DNA of 64,000 nucleotides, taken from NCBI RefSeq assembly GCF_000712295.1, contig NZ_JMKI01000026.1, forward strand, positions 1 to 64,000, read 5' to 3'. This document shows, one piece after another, positions 44,472-53,931 of the stretch. The notes under the pieces were generated by a model. It was not told the origin of the DNA, did not search any database, and worked only from the letters and a program-made list of their open reading frames with translations. The translations under genes and the position numbers were made by a program. How positions within the stretch are numbered: the first letter of the stretch is position 1; each line of letters begins with the position of its first letter. This stretch comes from Synergistes jonesii (GTDB lineage: Bacteria; Synergistota; Synergistia; Synergistales; Synergistaceae).

Positions 44472-44500
44472 GCGGGCTGCGCTTCGCCTGCGCAGCCCGC
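44472..44500. terminator. Bidirectional terminator between DUF486 gene and pckA
   Basis: GCGGGCTGCG/CGCAGCCCGC, a 10-bp stem between convergent genes. CGCTTTTTAAC follows on the plus strand and TTATTTTCC on the minus strand. Confidence 0.8.
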
Positions 44501-44532
44501 CGCTTTTTAACAGCTTTGAAGGCTTTTTTGAT

Positions 44533-46191
44533 TTATTTCAGCGAATTGATTACCTTTTCTATCGCTTCATGTGCGTCCTGCGGCAGCTTGTCTATTCCGC
44601 CCTTCGCCGTGTCGCGCGATTTTACGAACTTCAGGCGGTCGTTCATGCGGTTCGCGAACTGCGCTCTGTAGGCCGCGTCGCCGAAGTCCGGCTCGAAGCC
44701 CTCTATCGGCATATATTCCATCCCTTCGATGCCGCCGAGCCGTTTCCACTGCGCCTTTTCCTCGACGATCGATTCGAGTATCGTCAGCGTCATCTCTTTC
44801 GGCACCTTCTTCTCGGTGAAAAAGCCGGTGTTGAGGATATAGCACTGAACGCCGTCCTCGAAGAGCTGGCGGAAGCGCGCGTAGTCCATTTCCAGCGGAT
44901 AGGTGCGGAAAGGATTCGCGTAGCTTTCGATGACCAGGGCGTCGGGGTCGACGCCGGGCGCGAGTCGCTCGGCGGTCGTGCGCTTAGTTGCGAGCGTCGC
45001 GCCCATCACGGAGGCGAGAGACGGGCCGGCGAGCTTCACGACGGGCGGAAGCGTCGGGTCTTTCATCAGCCAGCAGATCGCGTTGAGCGGTTCGTCGATT
45101 CTGTCTATCCTGTTCGGCGTCCAGAAGCGCGATTTGACTGCACGTCCGTTTCCGTTCCTTATATCTTCGCTTACGACCATCACCTTGCCGTCGGCCGTTC
45201 TCGTCGCACCGCAGTTCTGCAGTGTCAGCAGATATTTGTTGTCGGGGCAGCCGATAGGGTAGTCCTGCATCTTGTCGAAGTACGCCGGCTCAAGCGCGAT
45301 CGCGTATTTCTCCTTGACGTTTATCACGACCGCGTCGTCGTGAAGTACTGTGACGTTGTACTTCCCGCCGTGTTTGGCGTGGGTGATCGTCGATTTCCCT
45401 GAGCCGGAGAGGCCGAACGCGGCGAGCACGAACTTTTTGCCGCTGCCGTCCTTCAGCTCGTAGCGCTTCAGGCCGCCGTGGCAGGAAGCGTAGCCGTTAC
45501 GCGCCGCTACGCCCCAGGCGAGCGTAAGGGTACCCTTCTTGAATTCGCCGAAGTAGCGCATGCCGAGTATAGCGGCGCAGTTCTGTTCTGGCGAGAAGAA
45601 GGCGAGCCCGAGCGGGAAGTCTGGATGCGTCCAGTACGGATCGGAGTATACGAAAATATCTCCGTCGTTCGGCAGATGGCGCGATTTCTTATAGCGCTCC
45701 TCGTATTCGGCGTTCATATACTGGAAGTTCATCATCCAGCTGTAGAGGTTGTTCTCGAAACCTTCGGGAATCATGATGTTCGCGCCGACCATGAAATCCT
45801 CGTCGAGCCCGATGACCGCGCGGGCCGAGTAGAATTTCCTGAATCTCCCGTTGTGGATCGCTTCGCGGAGAATCGTCGCGAGGGCCGTCGTCGAGACGCC
45901 GGCCTCTCCGACTATCCGGCGCGCCGCGGCGCAGCGGCCGAAAACCGCTCCGTCGTTGAAGAGCAGAACATTAGCGTCTTCAGGGAGCCCAAGGTCCGCC
46001 GCGCGGTAGACGGGCATAGCCGTCATCTCTATCGTGCCGGGAGAGTTTTTAGCTAGCCTGTACGCTGTGGCGGTATCCTTTACCTGGACGACGTTGTTGC
46101 CGTAAAAGGCGCTTTCTATCGTCGTCCTGACCGGATTCGGATTGAGCTTTTTAAAGCTTTCCAAATCAACAAAATAACCTTGCGTTGCCAT
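44533..46191 (-). CDS. pckA: Phosphoenolpyruvate carboxykinase (ATP)
   Basis: Interconverts oxaloacetate + ATP and PEP + CO2 + ADP. The P-loop is FGLSGSGKSTITH, and the kinase-2 region VLHDDAVVINVKEKYAIALEPAYFDK carries the metal/nucleotide-binding Asp residues. TLQNCGATRTADGKVM and ANPFRTYPLEMDYARF are present. Length (552 aa) matches ATP-type enzymes; the N-terminal half is more divergent than E. coli PckA. GGAGG 8 nt upstream fixes the ATG at 46191. In amino-acid-fermenting anaerobes it can run in the ATP-forming direction; the direction here is unknown. Confidence 0.9.
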   Translation of the reverse strand: MATQGYFVDLESFKKLNPNPVRTTIESAFYGNNVVQVKDTATAYRLAKNSPGTIEMTAMPVYRAADLGLPEDANVLLFNDGAVFGRCAAARRIVGEAGVSTTALATILREAIHNGRFRKFYSARAVIGLDEDFMVGANIMIPEGFENNLYSWMMNFQYMNAEYEERYKKSRHLPNDGDIFVYSDPYWTHPDFPLGLAFFSPEQNCAAILGMRYFGEFKKGTLTLAWGVAARNGYASCHGGLKRYELKDGSGKKFVLAAFGLSGSGKSTITHAKHGGKYNVTVLHDDAVVINVKEKYAIALEPAYFDKMQDYPIGCPDNKYLLTLQNCGATRTADGKVMVVSEDIRNGNGRAVKSRFWTPNRIDRIDEPLNAICWLMKDPTLPPVVKLAGPSLASVMGATLATKRTTAERLAPGVDPDALVIESYANPFRTYPLEMDYARFRQLFEDGVQCYILNTGFFTEKKVPKEMTLTILESIVEEKAQWKRLGGIEGMEYMPIEGFEPDFGDAAYRAQFANRMNDRLKFVKSRDTAKGGIDKLPQDAHEAIEKVINSLK

Positions 46192-46220
46192 GATACTTAC
46201 CTCCACCAATTAAAGAAAAT

Positions 46221-46237
46221 TGTAACAATCGCTTACA
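46221..46237. promoter_or_regulatory. Operator-like dyad in the pckA leader
   Basis: TGTAACAATCGCTTACA (arms TGTAA/TTACA, 7-nt centre) lies between the pckA transcription start and its ribosome-binding site. On the minus strand it reads TGTAAGCG..., resembling but not matching the 14-nt catabolite-responsive element. Confidence 0.4.
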
Positions 46238-46254
46238 TTTCCTTTTATATGCGT

Positions 46255-46282
46255 AGCATACACCAATTTTTAAAATTAACAA
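46255..46282 (-). promoter_or_regulatory. pckA promoter
   Basis: TTGTTA (46282-46277) and TATGCT (46260-46255) are separated by 16 bp, with the start site about 55 nt before the pckA ATG. Confidence 0.55.
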
Positions 46283-46511
46283 TACTATTTGCACAAAAAG
46301 GGTAATTTCAGAATATTTGAATTATAGCCGTAAGTCTAATAAAAATTGGCTGCTCTGTTCAGCAAAAACGCGTTACGGATAGTAAAAATTGAGCCAAAAA
46401 TACGACGCATGATAAGAAGAACGTCTTCGAAGATGAAGGCGGAATTTAACGAACGCGCTCATAAGGTAAAACTTTCGTCGCTACGGTGCGTTTATCATTT
46501 ATGCACAAAAG
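46283..46511. other. Non-coding stretch upstream of pckA
   Basis: An AT-rich region between the pckA promoter and the terminator of the UPF0173 gene. Short open frames lack ribosome-binding sites and recognisable protein sequence. I see no RNA gene or repeat. Confidence 0.5.
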
Positions 46512-46547
46512 CGCCGCCGCTGTGCGCATAGCGCGTCTGCGGCGGCG
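46512..46547 (-). terminator. Terminator after the UPF0173 hydrolase gene
   Basis: CGCCGCCGC/GCGGCGGCG stem with further pairing inside, followed on the minus strand by TTTTGTGC; 40 bp past the stop. Confidence 0.75.
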
Positions 46548-46586
46548 TCAGGTTTTTCACGGCGAGTAGCCACACCTGGGTTGTTT

Positions 46587-47282
46587 TTAAAATTCGAGCG
46601 TTTCTCCGTATCCGAGCACGACGACCTCTGTTCCCAGGAGCCCCGCCTCTTTGACCGCCGCGGCAAAGTCCTGCGGATCCGTCCTGATATTGGGGAAGGT
46701 GTTGTAGTGCATCGGGACCGCCCTGATCGGCTTGATGAATTCCACAGCGCGTACGGCGTCTTCGGCGTCCATCGTATAGTAGCCGCCGATCGGAAGGCAG
46801 GCGACGTCTATCTTCTCAGCTTCAAGCAGCTTCATATCCATCGCGAGCCCCGTATCGCCGGCGTGATAGAGTTTTTTCCCCTCGGCCTCGATCACGAAGC
46901 CGCAGGCTACGCCGCCGTAGCGCGGGGTGTCGCCGTCTATTATCTGGTCGCCGTGCCACGCCGGAGCGAGCTTGACTCTCCCGAAAGGAAATTTTGCGCG
47001 CCCCCCTATATGCATGCCTTCGGTTTTTACGCCCTTCTGCGCGAGCCATGCGGCCGTTTCGTTGCAGCTGAATACGCGCGCCCCCGTCCTCTTCGCGATC
47101 TCTATAGTATCGCCGACGTGGTCGCCGTGAGCGTGCGTCAGGAATACAGCGTCGAGCTCCTTAAAGTCGGAGGGTTTCGCCGCCGAGTTCGGATTTCCGC
47201 TGAGGAATGGGTCGATCAACGCCTTAAGTCCGGCCCCCTCTATATAAAACGCGCTGTGCCCAAGATAACGTAGCCTTACCAT
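46587..47282 (-). CDS. UPF0173-family metal-dependent hydrolase (MBL fold)
   Basis: A 231-aa metallo-beta-lactamase-fold protein with RYLGHSAFYIEG at the N-terminus, zinc motif LTHAHGDHVGD, AWHGDQ, YHAGDTGLAMDMKLL, and the C-terminal PMHYNTFP. This is the UPF0173 (YtkL-like) signature. Substrate unknown. It is a single-gene unit with its own terminator. Confidence 0.9.
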   Translation of the reverse strand: MVRLRYLGHSAFYIEGAGLKALIDPFLSGNPNSAAKPSDFKELDAVFLTHAHGDHVGDTIEIAKRTGARVFSCNETAAWLAQKGVKTEGMHIGGRAKFPFGRVKLAPAWHGDQIIDGDTPRYGGVACGFVIEAEGKKLYHAGDTGLAMDMKLLEAEKIDVACLPIGGYYTMDAEDAVRAVEFIKPIRAVPMHYNTFPNIRTDPQDFAAAVKEAGLLGTEVVVLGYGETLEF

Positions 47283-47352
47283 TTATATGCCCCCTGTCCT
47301 TAGATGATATTAATATTATAAATGACTGAGGGCGTATTTCGGAGATAAAATA

Positions 47353-47380
47353 AAGAAGGGCCCTTCGCGAGCCCCTCTTT
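47353..47380 (-). terminator. Possible terminator after the FadL-family gene
   Basis: Minus strand AGGGGC...GGGCCCT (one mismatch) followed by TCTTTATTTTATC, 24 bp after the stop. Confidence 0.45.
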
Positions 47381-47403
47381 TGGCCGTCTGTTTTATGCGG
47401 AAG

Positions 47404-48687
47404 TTATTTCAGCTTCAGCGTGCAGCCGAGCGATACGACCTGGGTCAACCCGTCGTAAATATACGCTTTGCTGAAATCCGCGCCGCCTATGTGCGAAGAG
47501 ACGTCTCTGTCTCCCGCCCATATGGCGGTGTATGAGAAGGCGATCTCGCAGTTATCCGCCGGGCGGTATTTGAAGCCTATACTTCCGCGGTGGCGGTCGC
47601 CCGTCGGGACTGTGAAGTCCATCCTTTCGTCGGGCACGGGGCTCTCGTCGAATACGTAACCGCAGAGCAGGCTCCACTTTTTGCTGAGCTTGTGCTCAAG
47701 CCCGATGCCTACGCGCCACGCGGGGTGCCAGTCCTTGACGGCGTTCGTGCCGCCGATTATCCCGAGGAGCTTGTCGTCGAAGGTGAGATTCAGCTCGTTG
47801 TAGGTCGCCCAGTTCGTCCATATAGCGTCGATTTCGACGCGCGTCCTCTCGTTGAACTTATGTCCGATGCCGAAGGATATTGAATCGGGCAGAGTGACCG
47901 TGCCGTGCGCCTGAGTGTCGAGGCGGTAACTGCCGAAGCCGGCAAGCGTGCCCTCGAAGTCCGCGTCGGCGTCCATCTTCTGCTTGACCCGCGAACGGTA
48001 GGTGACGGCGAACGAAGTCTTGGGCGAGAAGTCGTACATCAGCGAAGCGACCCAGCCGACGTTCATGCTGTGCCCCTCTACGTCGGATTCAAGATCGCCT
48101 AAGTAGCCGAGCGCGCCATAGCTGACCGGCGTCATTTTCCTCATCCTCAGGTTGACGCGGTTTATATCGAGGCCGACTGCGGCCGAAAGCCTGCTGCCGA
48201 TTTTGAACGCATAGGTCGGCTGCACCGTAAAGCCCTGCATTGCGGTGAAGATCGTGTCGTAGCGTCCTGCCCACGCGTCGTCGTATTCTATCTGGTTGCC
48301 GAAGCGCGGGAATACGGCAAGGCCGAACCATCCGTTGTTGCCGACTTTTCTCGCATAGTACAAGTAAGGCGCGAAAGCGGGGCTGTATTCGTTGTGGTAG
48401 TCGTCCGGGCGCGCGAAGTTCAGCGGCCCGTTTATAAACTCTACCGACGTTGCAGGATTTATCCAGCTCGAGCCGAAGCTCAGATAACTGCCGTTGAGCT
48501 TTGTTATTGCGGCGGGGTTGTAGGCGAGTACGGCCGGGTCTTCTTCGGCGAACATGTAATTGTCCCCCATGCCGGTGCCCGCGGCGCTCCATTCGTATAC
48601 GCCGAAGCCCTCGGCGTATACGACAGCTGGGAGTGAAAGCGCGAGCAGCGCGGAGATGAGCGCCGCGAACAATATCCTCTTATCCAA
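47404..48687 (-). CDS. OmpP1/FadL/TodX-family outer membrane transport protein
   Basis: A beta-barrel for hydrophobic substrates, preceded by a signal peptide (about residues 1-26, hydrophobic core ILFAALISALLALSLPAVVYA, cleavage after YA). The FadL hatch motif follows: GFGVYEWSAAGTGMGDNYMFAEEDPAVLAYNPAAITKL, where NPA is invariant. The barrel region shows alternating aromatic strands and ends in a C-terminal LGCTLKLK strand. The TTG at 48687 is 9 nt after GGAAGGA and is preferred over TTG 48696. It is 20 bp downstream of the Rrf2 gene, so probably co-transcribed with it. It is evidence for an outer membrane. Confidence 0.88.
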   Translation of the reverse strand: MDKRILFAALISALLALSLPAVVYAEGFGVYEWSAAGTGMGDNYMFAEEDPAVLAYNPAAITKLNGSYLSFGSSWINPATSVEFINGPLNFARPDDYHNEYSPAFAPYLYYARKVGNNGWFGLAVFPRFGNQIEYDDAWAGRYDTIFTAMQGFTVQPTYAFKIGSRLSAAVGLDINRVNLRMRKMTPVSYGALGYLGDLESDVEGHSMNVGWVASLMYDFSPKTSFAVTYRSRVKQKMDADADFEGTLAGFGSYRLDTQAHGTVTLPDSISFGIGHKFNERTRVEIDAIWTNWATYNELNLTFDDKLLGIIGGTNAVKDWHPAWRVGIGLEHKLSKKWSLLCGYVFDESPVPDERMDFTVPTGDRHRGSIGFKYRPADNCEIAFSYTAIWAGDRDVSSHIGGADFSKAYIYDGLTQVVSLGCTLKLK

Positions 48688-48706
48688 TAAAAACAATCCT
48701 TCCCTG

Positions 48707-49207
48707 TTAGATTTTTTTCTGACTCACATTTCCAAAATTTGGATGCCTCTGGCCGAGGCTCGGCGTGACGACGGAGATCTCGATGCTCACCTCGGTGCCG
48801 TTGGCGTAGTACGACGCGAACTCGGCTACGCTCCGCGACGCTAGATAACGGAAGAACGCTCTTGAAAGCTCGTCCATCATCCCGCCGATGAAGCATTTTT
48901 TGCCGCGGCAGCCTTCAAGCTTGCAGCCGCTTGCCTTAAACGGGCCTCCCAGTACCTCGAAGATTGGATAGAGCGGGGTCTCCGACGGGACGCAGTTCAG
49001 CTTATAGCCGCCGCCGGGACCGCGCACCGATTTGATGAGCCCGCATCTGCATAGACGCTGTAGAATCTTGGATAAATACGGCTCCGATGTGCCTATTATG
49101 TCAGCGAGATGCTTAGTTGTGAGACATTTGTCGGGTTCTTTCGCGAGCTCTCCGAACGCGTGAAGTCCGAGGAGCAAAGGTTCAGGCAGGCCTGCTATTG
49201 GATTCAT
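48707..49207 (-). CDS. Rrf2-family transcriptional regulator with Cys cluster
   Basis: A 166-aa Rrf2 regulator: winged helix LTTKHLADIIGTSEPYLSKILQRL, then GLIKSVRGPGGGYKL, and a cysteine cluster GCKLEGCRGKKC near residue 100. Iron-sulfur Rrf2 proteins (IscR, NsrR) have C-x5-C-x5-C; here the spacing is C-x4-C-x4-C, so cluster or thiol sensing is plausible but unproven. It precedes the FadL-type gene in one operon. A dyad overlaps its own -10 box, suggesting autoregulation. ATG follows GGAGGGGG closely. Confidence 0.88.
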   Translation of the reverse strand: MNPIAGLPEPLLLGLHAFGELAKEPDKCLTTKHLADIIGTSEPYLSKILQRLCRCGLIKSVRGPGGGYKLNCVPSETPLYPIFEVLGGPFKASGCKLEGCRGKKCFIGGMMDELSRAFFRYLASRSVAEFASYYANGTEVSIEISVVTPSLGQRHPNFGNVSQKKI

Positions 49208-49239
49208 CTTCCCCCTCCTTCCCAAGCTGACGCCTAACT

Positions 49240-49280
49240 GGAATAGTGGATATTTTATTCCACCTTTTTATATGAGTCAA
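49240..49280 (-). promoter_or_regulatory. Promoter and operator of the Rrf2-FadL operon
   Basis: TTGACT (49280-49275) and TAAAAT (49257-49252) with a 17-bp spacer. The inverted repeats TGGAAT-n12-ATTCCA (49239-49262) and GTGGA/TCCAC (49246-49263) straddle the -10, a good position for repression by the Rrf2 product. Confidence 0.65.
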
Positions 49281-49333
49281 TAGATAATTCGAAGAAATAG
49301 ATATTTTAAGAGTGCTACAGTAGCCCTTAAAGC

Positions 49334-49360
49334 AAAAGGCAGGCGTACTTCGCGCCTGCC
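49334..49360 (-). terminator. Terminator after the DUF815 gene
   Basis: GGCAGGCG/CGCCTGCC stem (8 bp, loop TACTTCG) followed on the minus strand by TTTTGCTTT, 33 bp past the stop. Confidence 0.8.
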
Positions 49361-49392
49361 CGTCCGTCTTTTGTATCAGTAACTTCTTTTGC

Positions 49393-50700
49393 TTACTCTT
49401 CCGGTTTTTTGCCTCCGGCAAGGAATTCGACGTACTGTCTCGCGCTCCTGCCGGAGAAGCCGCCGTGCTTGAGCTCCCAGCGTATCGCGCCGAGTTCGAA
49501 TTCTTCGCCGGAGGCGTCGACTCCGTACTCTTCGGCGAGGGCGCGCGCGATGCGCAGATATTCTTTCTGCTCCGGAGAAATGTAGCGCACGAGTATGCCG
49601 AAGCGGTCGACGAGGGACATTTTTTCCTGCATCGTCTCGGACTCGTGCACGTCGTCGTCCTTGTCGGCGCGGTCGCCCCACGTCTCCTTCATCAGGTGGC
49701 GGCGGTTCGACGTCGCGTAGATGAGGACGTTGTCGGGGCGCTTTTCGATTCCACCCTCTATGAAAGCCTTGAGGAATTTGTACTCGACCTCGGAGGGTTC
49801 GAAGGATAGATCGTCCATGAAGAGGATAAATTTATAATTGCGGCGCTTTATCGCGTCGAGTATCGTCGAGAGGTCGTTTATCTGGTGCTTGTAGACCTCT
49901 ATCATACGAAGGCCCCGCTGCGCGCATTCGTTGAGTATCGCCTTTATCGTCGAAGATTTTCCCGTGCCGCCCTCCCCGTAGAGGAGGACGTTGTTCGCCG
50001 GGCGCCCCGAGAGGAAGGCGTCCGTGTTTTCTGCAACGATCTTTTTTTGCTCCTCGTAGCCGATGATGTCCGAAAGGGTGATTTTTTCAATAGGAGCGGC
50101 CGGCACTATCCCGCGTTCGTGGGAATCCCAGCGGAAACCGCAGTAAAGCGCGAATTTTCCGCAGCCGCGCTCTTCGTAGAATTTTTCCGCGGCCGCCATA
50201 AGCTCGGCGCCGCTGGAGGCCATGGCGAAGTCCGCTGCCAGCGCCGCAGCGGCCGCGTTTTCGCTTTTCTTCGAGGAAGGCGTGAAATCGGCGAGGCAGC
50301 CGCCAATATCGACGCCTATCTTTTTTTCGAGCGCGCGGAAGTCATAATTCATATACGCGTACAGCGTGTCAAAGTCGTTCGCGGCGAGCCGCAGCATCGT
50401 GCCGCCGGAGATTTTTCTGCGCTCGTGCGAAAGAGCGAAGGCGTTTTCCCTTTGCGAGAGCAGGCGCGCGAGCCACGTGCGCCACACGCTTCCCGCTATG
50501 CCGAGCCCCTCGGCCGCCGCGGCCATCTTTTCTACGCAGTCGCAGTAGCGTCTTACGCTCTCTGCGGGCATTTCGCCTGTAGCTCCGGCGCGTTCGGCTT
50601 TTATCAGCGCCGTTACTCCGGAGAATACTTCGTCGCTCTCAAAGTTGCGGTAGACGATAAGCTCTCCGGCGGGAGGCATAGCTCCGCTTCTACTCTTCAT
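49393..50700 (-). CDS. DUF815 AAA-family ATPase
   Basis: A 435-aa ATP-binding protein. The C-terminal half is the DUF815 domain: Walker A LLYGEGGTGKSSTIKAIL near residue 240, Walker B FILFMDDLSFEPSE, and sensor-like IYATSNRRHLMKETW. The N-terminal half is helical and variable. No biochemical role is established. Candidate starts are GTG 50715, ATG 50700 and ATG 50679; 50700, after GGAAG, is chosen and overlaps the end of typA by 11 nt, suggesting coupling. Confidence 0.85.
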   Translation of the reverse strand: MKSRSGAMPPAGELIVYRNFESDEVFSGVTALIKAERAGATGEMPAESVRRYCDCVEKMAAAAEGLGIAGSVWRTWLARLLSQRENAFALSHERRKISGGTMLRLAANDFDTLYAYMNYDFRALEKKIGVDIGGCLADFTPSSKKSENAAAAALAADFAMASSGAELMAAAEKFYEERGCGKFALYCGFRWDSHERGIVPAAPIEKITLSDIIGYEEQKKIVAENTDAFLSGRPANNVLLYGEGGTGKSSTIKAILNECAQRGLRMIEVYKHQINDLSTILDAIKRRNYKFILFMDDLSFEPSEVEYKFLKAFIEGGIEKRPDNVLIYATSNRRHLMKETWGDRADKDDDVHESETMQEKMSLVDRFGILVRYISPEQKEYLRIARALAEEYGVDASGEEFELGAIRWELKHGGFSGRSARQYVEFLAGGKKPEE

Positions 50701-52588
50701 CTTCTTCCGCGCCACTGATACCGGCCCTGATGCGCGCCTTTTTGCGCTGGTCGGCGTCGAGTATCATCTTGCGTATGCGCACCGAAAGCGGGGTGACTTC
50801 TACGAGCTCGTCGTCGCTTATCCATTCGAGCGCGGAATCGATCGTAATCTGGCGCGGCACGTCGAGGACTATCATCATGTCCTTCGTAGCGGAGCGGTGG
50901 TTAGTCTGCTGCTTGCGCTTGCTGGGGTTACAGGGGATGTCCTTATTGCGCGACGCCTCGCCTATGACCTGTCCGTTGTAGACCATATCCCCGGGTTTGA
51001 TGAAAAGAGTGCCGCGCTCCTGAAGGTTCTCAAGCGCGTAGCTCGTCGCCGCGCCCGTGTCTACGCTGACGAGCGAGCCGCGCGAACGCGAATTTATCTC
51101 GCCGACCCATTCCCCGTAGCCGACGAAGCGCGAGGAAAGTATGCCCAAGCCGCGCGTGTCCGTCAGAAATTCGCCGCGGTAGCCGATGAGGCCGCGCGTC
51201 GGTATCCTGAACTCAAGGCGCAGAACGCCGGTGCCGCTGTTTTCCATATTTTTCAACTCGCCCCTGCGCTGCGCGAGCTTCTGTATAACCACGCCCTGAT
51301 ATTCCTCAGGCACGTCGATGATCAGCTCTTCCATAGGTTCGAGGGTGCGTCCTCCGTCGTCATGCTGTACTATTACTTCCGGGCGAGATACGCATATCTC
51401 TGAGCCCTCGCGGCGCATCTCTTCGATCAAAATGCCGAGGTGCAGTTCGCCGCGCCCTGAAACCTTTATGCCGTCAGGGCGTCCGATGTCCTCCATTCGC
51501 AGCGCGGGGTCTATCTTCGTCTCGCGTTCGACGCGCGACTTGAGCTGACGCAGCGTGATCGCGTTGCCGTCCTGTCCGGCGAAGGGGCTCGTGTTTACGA
51601 TGAAGAACATCGATACCGTCGGTTCCTCGATGTCGAGCGGCGGGAGCGCGTGACCCGCTATCTCTGGCGAGCTCACGGTATCGCCAAGGTCGATGTTCGC
51701 AGGGCCAGTGAACCATACGATGTCGCCAGCGCCGGCCTCCTCGACCTCGGCGCGGTCGAGCCCCTTTGTCACGTAGAGGTGCGTGCAGGCCGAAGTGTCG
51801 GTCGAAACTACCTTCCAGTCCGTTTGTTCGTAATCCGTCCAGCGCGTATGCGTGCGCAGTATCCTGTCGCCCTTTTTCAGCGTGCCCTGCAATATCCTGC
51901 CGCAGCCGATGCGGCCGAGGTATTCGCTCCACGTGAGCGTGCAGACCTGCATCAGGAAGGGCTTTTCCATTTCTGCCTTCGGCGCTGGCACGCGTTCGAT
52001 TATAGTTTTGAAAAGATCGTCCATGCCGGCCTTAGCGTTGTCCTCGTTTTTCTTAAGATCGGCGACGAACCAGCCCTGCAGGCCGGAGCCGTAGAGCACC
52101 GCGAAGTCGCACTGTTCTTCCGTCGCGCCGAGCTCTATGAATAGGTCGAAGGTCTTGTCGAGCGCGATCTCAGGCTCGGCGTTCGGGCGGTCGACCTTGT
52201 TGACTATCACTATCGGCTTGAGGCCGAGCTTCAGCGCGCGCATCAGAACGTAGCGCGTCTGGGGCATGGGCCCTTCGTTCGCGTCTACGAGAAGCAGAAC
52301 GGAGTCCACCATCGAGAGAACTCTTTCTACCTCGCCGGAAAAATCGGCGTGCCCCGGCGTGTCTACGATATTTATCTTATAGCCGCCCCACTCGACTGTA
52401 CAGTGCTTGGCCTTTATCGTAATGCCGCGCTCGCGCTCCAGGCTGCCTGCGTCCATAACGCGCTCCTCCATCAGCTGATTGTCGCGGAAAAGGTGGGCGG
52501 CTTTGAAGATGCCGTCGATGAGCGTTGTCTTGCCGTGGTCTATGTGGGCGATTATAGCGATATTCCTGATTTTTGAAGAGTCCTGCAT
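50690..52588 (-). CDS. typA: Ribosome-associated GTPase TypA/BipA
   Basis: Translational GTPase involved in ribosome assembly and stress adaptation. G1 [12 protein letters not shown], the G3 sequence [17 protein letters not shown] and the G4 sequence [11 protein letters not shown] are followed by EF-G-like domains and the BipA-specific C-terminal domain ([32 protein letters not shown]). 632 aa, a little longer than usual because of an acidic tail. Likely first gene of a two-gene operon. Confidence 0.97.
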   Translation of the reverse strand: MQDSSKIRNIAIIAHIDHGKTTLIDGIFKAAHLFRDNQLMEERVMDAGSLERERGITIKAKHCTVEWGGYKINIVDTPGHADFSGEVERVLSMVDSVLLLVDANEGPMPQTRYVLMRALKLGLKPIVIVNKVDRPNAEPEIALDKTFDLFIELGATEEQCDFAVLYGSGLQGWFVADLKKNEDNAKAGMDDLFKTIIERVPAPKAEMEKPFLMQVCTLTWSEYLGRIGCGRILQGTLKKGDRILRTHTRWTDYEQTDWKVVSTDTSACTHLYVTKGLDRAEVEEAGAGDIVWFTGPANIDLGDTVSSPEIAGHALPPLDIEEPTVSMFFIVNTSPFAGQDGNAITLRQLKSRVERETKIDPALRMEDIGRPDGIKVSGRGELHLGILIEEMRREGSEICVSRPEVIVQHDDGGRTLEPMEELIIDVPEEYQGVVIQKLAQRRGELKNMENSGTGVLRLEFRIPTRGLIGYRGEFLTDTRGLGILSSRFVGYGEWVGEINSRSRGSLVSVDTGAATSYALENLQERGTLFIKPGDMVYNGQVIGEASRNKDIPCNPSKRKQQTNHRSATKDMMIVLDVPRQITIDSALEWISDDELVEVTPLSVRIRKMILDADQRKKARIRAGISGAEEDEE

Positions 52589-52672
52589 TTTATATATTCC
52601 TCTCGCTTAAGCGCCTGTTTACTTCATTGCGCCATGAAAAAATAACGTCTGCTTTAACCAGACCAAAAAATT

Positions 52673-52702
52673 ATATTAGCACTGAAGCGCCGGATCTGTC
52701 TA
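52673..52702 (-). promoter_or_regulatory. Possible typA promoter
   Basis: TAGACA (52702-52697) and TAATAT (52678-52673) with an 18-bp spacer, about 85 bp before typA. Confidence 0.4.
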
Positions 52703-52838
52703 TAATTTTTTAAAGGGCGCGCGGCAAGGGGCGACGCCCGCAATTCGTCAGGGCTTTCGGAAGCGCCGCTGCCCGGCTTGAAGAAGCGCGGCCTATAGGC
52801 TATATTTAGAAAATAAAATTTGCGGGGATGGTTCCGTT

Positions 52839-53768
52839 ATGAGAAAAGCTGTGATAGACGTAGGCACTAATTCGATAAAATGCTGCTTGGCGGAAAGCGC
52901 GGAAAACGACGGAAGCTTCACCGTCCTCAAGGATTCCGTCAGCATAACGAGGCTCGGAGAGGGGCTGAGAGAGAACGGCGGCATAAGCGCCGCCGCGCTT
53001 GAGAGGAACGCCCGCGCCGCGGCTGATTTTGTGAACGAAGCGCGCGCGGCAGGCGCCGAGGTGAAAATAGTCGGCACTATGGCGCTGAGGAGCGCGAAGA
53101 ACGCCGGCGCCTTCATAGTCAGGGTCAGAGAACTGACCGGCGAAGAGCTCTGCGTCATCACGGGAGAAGAAGAGGCGCTGCTGCTTTACACTGCCGTCAT
53201 AGCGGGGATACCGAAGGCAGCGGAATCGGATTTCGTCGCATTCGACGCCGGCGGCGGCAGCACCGAATTCGTATACTGCGCGCGCGGCGCGATAAAGCGT
53301 AAATTCAGCATCAACGTCGGCTGTGTGCTCGCGACGGACGCGTATTTTCCCGAAACGCCGGTGTCGGCGGAGAAGCTCGACTTCGCGCGCGCGCGGATTA
53401 AAAAAGAGCTATCCGAAGGCGGCGTCGCTCCCGGCGCCGAAATGCTCGTGGGACTTGGCGGAAATATCACAGCCCTTGCTGCCGTAAAGCACAAAATGGC
53501 GCTCTACGACGCGGAAGTCATTCACGGCTCGACCCTTACGCTCTGCGACGTCCGCGCGCAGATGGCGGATTACGCGGCTAAAACGATTGAAGAGCGCAGA
53601 AAGATTCTCGGGCTGCACCCGCAGCGCGCCGACGTGATTTTAGGAGGGGCGTGCATCGTCGAAGCCGCGATGGAGCTCTGCGGCGTCCATTCGCTCATCG
53701 TGAGCGACAGAGGGATGCGCCACGGCCTTCTATATAAGCTTTTCAAAAAACAGCGGCATGATTTTTAG
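52839..53768 (+). CDS. Ppx/GppA-family phosphatase
   Basis: A 309-aa ASKHA-fold protein: AVIDVGTNSIKCCLAE (phosphate 1), TMALRSAKNAGAFI, ITGEEEALLLYTAV, FDAGGGSTEFVY (phosphate 2) and VGLGGNITALAAVKH. Members hydrolyse polyphosphate or the 5'-phosphate of pppGpp. This is the short form without the C-terminal HD domain of E. coli Ppx, so substrate choice is open. A terminator-like hairpin follows. Confidence 0.9.
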   Translation: MRKAVIDVGTNSIKCCLAESAENDGSFTVLKDSVSITRLGEGLRENGGISAAALERNARAAADFVNEARAAGAEVKIVGTMALRSAKNAGAFIVRVRELTGEELCVITGEEEALLLYTAVIAGIPKAAESDFVAFDAGGGSTEFVYCARGAIKRKFSINVGCVLATDAYFPETPVSAEKLDFARARIKKELSEGGVAPGAEMLVGLGGNITALAAVKHKMALYDAEVIHGSTLTLCDVRAQMADYAAKTIEERRKILGLHPQRADVILGGACIVEAAMELCGVHSLIVSDRGMRHGLLYKLFKKQRHDF

Positions 53769-53783
53769 GGCTCCAGGCCGCTC

Positions 53784-53838
53784 TGCCGGCACTCGCCGTG
53801 GAGACGGGGCGGCTTACCGGCACGGCAAGATTTTTTGT
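53784..53838 (+). terminator. Terminator after the Ppx/GppA gene
   Basis: TGCCGG/CCGGCA outer arms enclosing a smaller CCGT-GGAG-ACGG hairpin, followed by CGGCAAGATTTTTTG. Confidence 0.6.
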
Positions 53839-53931
53839 GATGCTGCACAATAATGCAAAAAAGGATATTTATTTTTTGTGCGGAAAGTGGTAAAAATATA
53901 ACCGAAATGTCGAGCGGAGGTAAGCTGACGC

